From Bacteroidota bacterium (GTDB lineage: Bacteria > Bacteroidota > Bacteroidia > Chitinophagales > Saprospiraceae): DNA of 64,000 nt. Positions within the stretch are counted from its first letter, which is position 1, and the number at the start of each line of letters is the position of its first letter. The translations under genes were made by a program, and so were the position numbers. The stretch spans positions 25,314-89,313 of the forward strand of contig PZPC01000012.1 in NCBI GenBank assembly GCA_003045895.1. Reading direction: 5' to 3'. Under the pieces are notes generated by a model. It made no database searches. It saw nothing but the letters and a program-made list of their open reading frames with translations, and had not been told where the DNA came from. Shown here one piece after another: positions 59,153 through 64,000 of this stretch.

Positions 59153-61360
59153 CTAGCCCAAGACCGATTGCTGTTGCGCAAAAGGCTGGGTGTACAAACG
59201 CTCTCCGGTGGCTTTCGCCAGAGCGTTGGCCAGGGCAGCACTGATGGGGGGCAGGGAAGGTTCCCCAAGGCCGGTGGGGTCAATGCCATTTTCGACGAAG
59301 AAGACTTCGATCTCCCGGGGTGCCTCGCGGTGGCGAATGAGCCGGTAAGTCGCAAAGTTGTCTTGCACGGGCTTACCATCTTTAAAGGTCAGGGCACTGT
59401 ACATGGCGTGACCGATACCATCAATGATACCTCCTTCAATCTGGTTGATGGCACCCTCCGGGTTGACAACGATGCCGCAGTCTACGGCACACCAGACTTT
59501 GTCCACCTTGGGGCGGCCTTTTTCCAGCACGACATCTACCACCTGCGCTACGTAAGAGTTGTGGCAATAATAAGCCGAAACGCCGCGGAAAACACCCGGC
59601 TGATCAGTACCCCAGGCGGCCTTTTCGCGCACCAGTTTGAGTACGCCGGCATAGCGGGCTGGCTCGTAGTCGTTCTTTTCTCCTACTGGTTTTGCGATGG
59701 CTTTGTCAAACAATTCGAGGCGGAAGTCGATGGGATCTTTACCCACCACTTCGGCTACTTCGTCCAGGAAAGCCTGTTCGGCACCCGCGATGAAGTTGGA
59801 GCGGGGTGCGCGCCAGGCCCCCGTAGAGATATTGGAAGATTTGTCCAGGTTTTCGGCCAGGTAGTTGTCGACGGCCCCTGCGGGGAAGCGGTCGGCGAAG
59901 ACGGGGCTGCCGTTGGTTCCCGTACCGCGCACGTGGAAGCCGATGAGCTGGTTATTGGCGTCGAGAGCCGCGCGATAGGTGACTTTGTAGTCGGGGCGGT
60001 AAGTGCCCTGGGTCATGTCGTCTTCGCGGGTGTAGACCAACTTGACGGGAGCGCCAACGGCCTTGGAAATAAGGGCTGCTTCGATACCGAAGTTGCCGTA
60101 AAGGCGTCGGCCAAATCCGCCACCCTGCCGGGTCATCATGACACTGATTTTTTCTTCGGGCATCCCGAGCAGTGCGGCTACGCTTTTGCGCAGGAATTCC
60201 GGGGTCTGGATGGGTCCTTCGAGTGTTGCTTTTTCCGCCGTTACGTCAGCGAAAAAGTTCATGGGCTCCAGGGTGTTGTGGGCCAGGAAAGGAGCCGTAT
60301 AGGTACGCTCAATGACCTGTGCTGCACCGGCAAAAGCCTTCGTCGGGTTGCCATCTTTACGAGCGGGTTCCGCTGGAGCGGTTTGCAACAGCCGCGTCAG
60401 CTCGGCTTCGTGCTGTTCACTGCTCTCGGGTGGCGACACCTGCTCCCATTCGGCCTGCAGGGCTTTCTTGGCTTGCATGACTTCCCAGGTAGAGTCGCCC
60501 ACAATGGCAACCAGTTCGGGGAAGGCGTTGACGTCCGACCACTGCGGTTCGATCCCTTCAGGAGCCGCGTTGATGGTGGTGACGTGGCGAATGCCGGGCA
60601 TCGTAGCGATGGTTGCCGTATCTGCCGACTTGAGTTTCATGCCAAAAGCGGGCGGATGGACGATCATGGCGATGAGCATGCCCTCGTGCTGCACATCCAA
60701 CCCAAACAACGGTTTACCCGTAACGATCGGAAGACCGTCTACATTTTTTTGCGGCTTACCGATGATCTTGAAATCGGCAGGGGATTTCAGCTCCACTTCG
60801 GCAGGGATTTCCAGCCCTGCGGCGGCGGAAGCAATTTCGCCATAACCGATGGTGCGCTCGCTGGCGGCGTGGTGAATAACGCCTCCGGAGGTAGTGAGTT
60901 CACCAACGGGTACCTCCCACTGCTGCGCTGCGGCAGCCAACAGGAGGTGACGGGCCGTGGCACCAGCCAGGCGCAGACCTTGCCAGCCCTGGCGAATGGA
61001 TTGGCTGCCACCAGCTACCTGGCGGGTATACTTCTCGGTGTCGAGACCCGCCTGTTCCACGATAACATCCTTCCAGTCGACGTCGAGCTCTTCGGCCACG
61101 ATCATCGGCATGGCTGTTTTAACATTTTGCCCAATCTCGGGATTTGGGGAGAAGATAGTGACCAGTCCGTTGTCACCAATCTTGAGGAAAGCATTGATGT
61201 TGAACCAGTTGTCGGGCATTTGCTGCACGGCCACTTCGGCAATTTCGGTGTCAGCGGGGGTACAAGATGCCAACCAGCTGAAACCGAGCATCATCCCCCC
61301 TCCGGCAGCCGTAGAGACCTTGAGGAAAGCTCGGCGATTATAATTAGTTTTAACCTTCAT
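59153..61360 (-). CDS. Tat-exported molybdopterin-binding dehydrogenase (xanthine dehydrogenase family, large subunit)
   Basis: This 735-residue protein begins with a twin-arginine signal (NYNRRAFLKVSTAAGGG) and a Cys suited to lipid attachment (SWLASCTP). The molybdenum-cofactor domains show TYTAPFLAHNTLEPMN, MTRQGGGFGRRLYG, GAWRAPRSNFIAGAEQAFLDE and the C-terminal IDPTGLGEPSLPPISAALANA. The catalytic Glu of this family lies in GLGEPSLPP. It resembles the isoquinoline 1-oxidoreductase beta subunit and hydroxylates or dehydrogenates an unknown aldehyde or N-heterocycle in the periplasm. The small iron-sulfur subunit gene precedes it by 20 bases. Confidence 0.93.
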   Translation of the reverse strand: MKVKTNYNRRAFLKVSTAAGGGMMLGFSWLASCTPADTEIAEVAVQQMPDNWFNINAFLKIGDNGLVTIFSPNPEIGQNVKTAMPMIVAEELDVDWKDVIVEQAGLDTEKYTRQVAGGSQSIRQGWQGLRLAGATARHLLLAAAAQQWEVPVGELTTSGGVIHHAASERTIGYGEIASAAAGLEIPAEVELKSPADFKIIGKPQKNVDGLPIVTGKPLFGLDVQHEGMLIAMIVHPPAFGMKLKSADTATIATMPGIRHVTTINAAPEGIEPQWSDVNAFPELVAIVGDSTWEVMQAKKALQAEWEQVSPPESSEQHEAELTRLLQTAPAEPARKDGNPTKAFAGAAQVIERTYTAPFLAHNTLEPMNFFADVTAEKATLEGPIQTPEFLRKSVAALLGMPEEKISVMMTRQGGGFGRRLYGNFGIEAALISKAVGAPVKLVYTREDDMTQGTYRPDYKVTYRAALDANNQLIGFHVRGTGTNGSPVFADRFPAGAVDNYLAENLDKSSNISTGAWRAPRSNFIAGAEQAFLDEVAEVVGKDPIDFRLELFDKAIAKPVGEKNDYEPARYAGVLKLVREKAAWGTDQPGVFRGVSAYYCHNSYVAQVVDVVLEKGRPKVDKVWCAVDCGIVVNPEGAINQIEGGIIDGIGHAMYSALTFKDGKPVQDNFATYRLIRHREAPREIEVFFVENGIDPTGLGEPSLPPISAALANALAKATGERLYTQPFAQQQSVLG

Positions 61361-61380
61361 TTTCTTGTTTTTCGGGGTGA

Positions 61381-61842
61381 TTAACTCATTTTTTCGGCCG
61401 CAGTCTTGATCGCAGTGTGAATACGGGTATAAGTGCCACAACGGCAGATGTTCCCGTTCATCATTGCCGAAATTTCGGTATCACTGGGGTTCGGATTGTC
61501 GCTGAGTAAAGCAGCCGCATTCATGATCTGGCCGGCCTGACAATAACCACACTGGGCCACGTCATGTTCCAGCCAGGCTTCCTGCACGGGGTGCGTACCA
61601 TTGGCCGAAAGGCCTTCTATCGTCGTTATTTTTTGTTTCCCGACGGCAGAAATGGGTACCGAGCAGGAGCGCATGGCCACCCCGTCGAGGTGAATAGTGC
61701 AAGCGCCGCACTGGCCAATACCGCAGCCGTACTTGGTGCCTACCAGGTGGGCGTGATCGCGAAGCACCCACAACACGGGGGTGTCCGCTGCTACGGACAG
61801 TTCGCGTTGCTCGCCGTTGATGGTTAGTTTGTAAACTGGCAT
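61381..61842 (-). CDS. (2Fe-2S)-binding subunit of the molybdenum hydroxylase
   Basis: This 153-residue protein has a plant-type ferredoxin cluster ([18 protein letters not shown], then MRSCSVP). A helical second [2Fe-2S] domain ([35 protein letters not shown]) follows. This is the standard small subunit of xanthine dehydrogenase-type enzymes; it passes electrons from the molybdenum site. It has no signal peptide, so it probably travels with the Tat-signal-bearing large subunit. The start at [15 protein letters not shown] is clear. Confidence 0.95.
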   Translation of the reverse strand: MPVYKLTINGEQRELSVAADTPVLWVLRDHAHLVGTKYGCGIGQCGACTIHLDGVAMRSCSVPISAVGKQKITTIEGLSANGTHPVQEAWLEHDVAQCGYCQAGQIMNAAALLSDNPNPSDTEISAMMNGNICRCGTYTRIHTAIKTAAEKMS

Positions 61843-62033
61843 AAGTTGAATTGTTAGACCTGAAAATTGGTTGCTTCCAAAATTAAGGTTTTTTTTGCAA
61901 TAAAAAAAGATGACTTCCAGGCTTCCGCCAGCCTGTTGGAGAAACCTGGTGAAAAAGCAGCCAGAGGGCCGGATTTTGCGACCAAAAAACGCAATTCCGT
62001 CGTTTGGAACACCGGATGGACGGGACAAAGTTT

Positions 62034-62041
62034 TAACTTTG
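62034..62041 (+). promoter_or_regulatory. Probable -7 promoter element close to the endonuclease start
   Basis: TAACTTTG is a perfect TAnnTTTG box only five bases before the ATG at 62047. The long in-frame extension upstream (from 61867) contains this box, so the ATG at 62047 is preferred. Confidence 0.45.
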
Positions 62042-62046
62042 CTGTC

Positions 62047-63294
62047 ATGAAAAAGATCCCGCTTAGTATAGCCATCCTGTTGTGTCACGTTTTCTTGTCT
62101 GGCCAGCCCCTGGAGCAGCAGTTGGGCACTAAAAACCAGGAAATAGAGGCCCTGCAAGATCGCCAGACCGCCATCCTGACGGAAGTAGAAGACCTGAAAC
62201 TGCAAATGATCAGACGGGACTTGAAGCGGGTAGGACTTCCCGGGGACGACTACGTGGAGCATAGCGCCATGTTGCTGTCCTACGCCGAGGCTTACGAGCA
62301 AGCCCGCTGGGTGGCCCACATTATCTCTCCCGCGATTGCCGAGGGGACGGTCTTCCGCACCAACGACTTTCGGGAAGACCCGCTGATTCCCACCGGATCA
62401 GCTACCGAAGCCGATTACTTCCTGAAGTACCTGGAGCCCGACAGTACCTACCGCTACGATGGCTTTGGCTACGACCGCGGTCACCTGGCGCCGTCGGCCG
62501 ACTTCCGTTGGTCAGCCCGGGCTTTATCGGAATCGTTCTACTATTCCAATATGTCTCCGCAGGTAGCTGCCTTCAACCGGGAAGGCTGGGCCTCCCTGGA
62601 AGACCTCCTGCGTCGCTACGTGATCCAACATCCCGGCACCCAGTTATACGTGGTTACTGGTGCGGTGTTGGAAGACAACCTCCCCGTTATCGAGCGGGGC
62701 ATTCACCACGTTGCCATCCCGCGCCAATTTTTCAAGGTAGCTCTGGATTTGAATACCGGCCAGGCCATTGGCTTCGTCCTGCCCAACCAGGCGATCCGCC
62801 AATCGCTGGCCCAGTACGCCATGACCGTTGACGAGGTGGAACAACTCACGGGCCTAGATTTCTTCTCGCTGATTGATAATCAGGAAGCGATTGAGAGCCG
62901 ACTTGATAAAATGAACTGGCTGCCCGCTCTGGAGGAAGGGGACGTAGAACCCATCTATCCACCCGACCTACCTAAGGACCACTTTAACACCGAACAGGCG
63001 CGCCAGTATATGGGTACCAACCAAACCATTACCGTCGTCGGCAAGGTGGTAGGGAGCCGCTACAGCCGTTCGGGCAACCTTTGGTTGAACCTGGACAAGC
63101 AGTACCCCAATCAAATTTTTTCGGTTTACATCAAAAAAGACGACCTGGTCAATTTTGACGTGGACCCGAAGATCGCTTTCGACCAGCAATTGATCAGCGT
63201 AAAGGGAGAGGTCGATGACCTTAGTGGCATTCCAACCATTAATGTGGAAAAAAGTAGTCGGATAGCAACGTTTGTGTTGCCGTCAGAGAATTGA
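62047..63294 (+). CDS. Secreted DNA/RNA non-specific endonuclease with C-terminal OB-like domain
   Basis: This 415-residue protein has a signal peptide ([20 protein letters not shown]) and a short coiled coil. The NUC/beta-beta-alpha-Me nuclease domain carries the catalytic His in [14 protein letters not shown] and the metal Asn in [13 protein letters not shown]. The last 110 residues form an additional beta domain ([43 protein letters not shown]), which resembles an OB fold. The exported nuclease would degrade extracellular nucleic acid for nutrition or biofilm turnover; this role is inferred. Confidence 0.92.
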   Translation: MKKIPLSIAILLCHVFLSGQPLEQQLGTKNQEIEALQDRQTAILTEVEDLKLQMIRRDLKRVGLPGDDYVEHSAMLLSYAEAYEQARWVAHIISPAIAEGTVFRTNDFREDPLIPTGSATEADYFLKYLEPDSTYRYDGFGYDRGHLAPSADFRWSARALSESFYYSNMSPQVAAFNREGWASLEDLLRRYVIQHPGTQLYVVTGAVLEDNLPVIERGIHHVAIPRQFFKVALDLNTGQAIGFVLPNQAIRQSLAQYAMTVDEVEQLTGLDFFSLIDNQEAIESRLDKMNWLPALEEGDVEPIYPPDLPKDHFNTEQARQYMGTNQTITVVGKVVGSRYSRSGNLWLNLDKQYPNQIFSVYIKKDDLVNFDVDPKIAFDQQLISVKGEVDDLSGIPTINVEKSSRIATFVLPSEN

Positions 63295-63341
63295 GTGGAT
63301 TAAATTAAAACCTTTATCTTTCCTTAACCAAACCAGACACG

Positions 63342-63890
63342 ATGAAATACCCTATGTTGTTACTCGCCCTTTGCGGGTCCTTCCTTCTCGGAGCACAGGA
63401 TCAACCCACTGTGGCCCTCCAAAGCAAAACTCAGGATTATGCTGATGATGTGGCCAGTATCGACCATATTCTTACGACCCTGTACGCATCTATTTCTGGC
63501 GAAAAAGGAGAAGCGCGCGATTGGGACCGCTTTCTGAACCTGTTCGTGGCGGGCGCCCAGCTCATCCCCAGTCGGGTGGGGGAAGACGGCCTGGTCAGCT
63601 GCCGCATGATGAGTCCGCAGGGCTACGTTGAAAGTTCGGGAAAATGGCTCGAAGACAACGGTTTTTTCGAAGTGGAAATTCACCGGGAAGTTGTGAAATA
63701 CGGTTCGCTGGTCCACGCCTTCAGCACCTACGAATCGTACCGATCACAGGCAGACGAGCAGCCTTTTGCCCGCGGCATCAACAGTATTCAGCTGCTCCAT
63801 GACGGCCAACGGTGGTGGGTGGTAAACATCTACTGGTTGGGCGAGACCCCTGCCCTACCCCTACCAGCCGCATTTTTGCCGAAGGAATAG
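63342..63890 (+). CDS. Exported NTF2-like (SnoaL/DUF4440-type) protein
   Basis: This 182-residue protein has a signal peptide (MKYPMLLLALCGSFLLGAQ) and a compact cone-shaped-fold pattern: IDHILTTLYASISGEKGEARDWDRFLNLF, then FEVEIHREVVKYGSLVHAFSTYES and INSIQLLHDGQRWWVVNIYW. This is the NTF2-like order seen in DUF4440/SnoaL proteins. No conserved catalytic residue is obvious; it may bind a small ligand or act enzymatically in the periplasm. It lies 47 bases after the endonuclease gene on the same strand. Confidence 0.8.
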   Translation: MKYPMLLLALCGSFLLGAQDQPTVALQSKTQDYADDVASIDHILTTLYASISGEKGEARDWDRFLNLFVAGAQLIPSRVGEDGLVSCRMMSPQGYVESSGKWLEDNGFFEVEIHREVVKYGSLVHAFSTYESYRSQADEQPFARGINSIQLLHDGQRWWVVNIYWLGETPALPLPAAFLPKE

Positions 63891-63914
63891 CGCAGGACAG
63901 GCAGCCGTAAACCA

Positions 63915-64000
63915 ATCGAGTAGGAGAAAGTTAATCCACCATTGGTGGTGCGATTAACTTTCGTCCTCTCACACCACCGGACGTACGGGTCTCGTATCAC
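63915..64000 (-). mobile_element. Probable 3' end of a group II intron, cut by window edge
   Basis: On the minus strand the last 86 bases contain CCCGTACGTCCGGTGGTG followed by TGAGAGGACG. A hairpin with an 11-bp stem GAAAGTTAATC/GATTAACTTTC (63926-63936 with 63952-63962) comes next, then CTCCTACTCGAT. This arrangement matches my recollection of the domain V/VI and 3' end region of bacterial group II introns whose reverse transcriptase gene lies just upstream, which here would be outside the window. The intron would end at the AT at 63915-63916. Confidence 0.5.

Noticed and set aside
59168..61384. A 738-codon open frame on the plus strand
   Set aside because: It is exactly antisense to the molybdenum hydroxylase gene, whose Tat signal and cofactor motifs are clear. 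The antisense product shows no domain and is a by-product of GC-biased codons.

Overview
The window comes from a Bacteroidota chromosome, most likely of the Saprospiria/Lewinella type. Several signals agree. At least ten starts are preceded by the Bacteroidota -7 box TAnnTTTG. Secreted proteins carry type IX secretion (T9SS) C-terminal sorting domains. NusB is of the long Bacteroidota form, and DUF3467, DUF1599 and DoxX/MauE-type (BT_3928-like) proteins are present. Shine-Dalgarno sequences are mostly absent. Genus-level placement is inference. The content is mainly core housekeeping, with a few accessory stretches.

Layout. 1-5.2 kb: a tight minus-strand operon yidC > UbiA-family prenyltransferase > maf > membrane protein (cut by the window edge), then a PLP aminotransferase. 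5.4-8.6 kb: a PIF1-like helicase, a 47-residue membrane peptide with its own promoter, a TraR/DksA-like protein overlapping a YfcE-type phosphoesterase, and a papain-fold protein that has lost its catalytic residues. 8.8-17.5 kb: a secreted multidomain T9SS protein, a helical protein of unknown function, a lipoprotein, NhaD, DusB and the CCA-adding enzyme. 17.5-30.6 kb: two poorly characterised small genes, lysS, DUF3467, topA, purB, a YqaE/Pmp3 protein, acs, a methyltransferase, a probable divergent kinase-like protein and MoeB with a rhodanese domain. 30.6-38.6 kb: small redox and membrane proteins, a class V aminotransferase, an ECF sigma operon whose partner joins a single membrane anchor to an outer-membrane-type barrel, and a secreted esterase.

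38.6-39.5 kb is the largest gene-free stretch. It is packed with nested inverted repeats and is the most clearly unexplained structure in the window. 39.5-49.9 kb: a small HTH protein, nusB, the DoxX-type protein, DUF1599, an IMPACT-family protein, cbpA-cbpM, deoD, a tandem universal stress protein, and a coiled-coil > UbiB-kinase > DinD-like cluster behind a perfect 14-bp palindrome. 49.9-58.8 kb: selD and mnmH (tRNA selenouridine synthesis), an exonuclease/GIY-YIG fusion whose start codon overlaps that of a divergent DUF1343 lipoprotein, a metallo-beta-lactamase-fold protein, sppA, a simple-repeat hairpin and an enoyl-CoA hydratase. 58.8-64 kb: a Tat-exported molybdenum hydroxylase pair, a secreted DNA/RNA endonuclease, an exported NTF2-like protein and, at the right edge on the minus strand, what looks like the 3' end of a group II intron.

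No rRNA, tRNA, CRISPR array or complete insertion sequence was seen. The best candidates for new biology are the structured intergenic element near 38.7-39.0 kb, the kinase-like protein at 28.4 kb, the dead papain homologue at 7.8 kb and the sigma/anchor/barrel operon at 34-37 kb.
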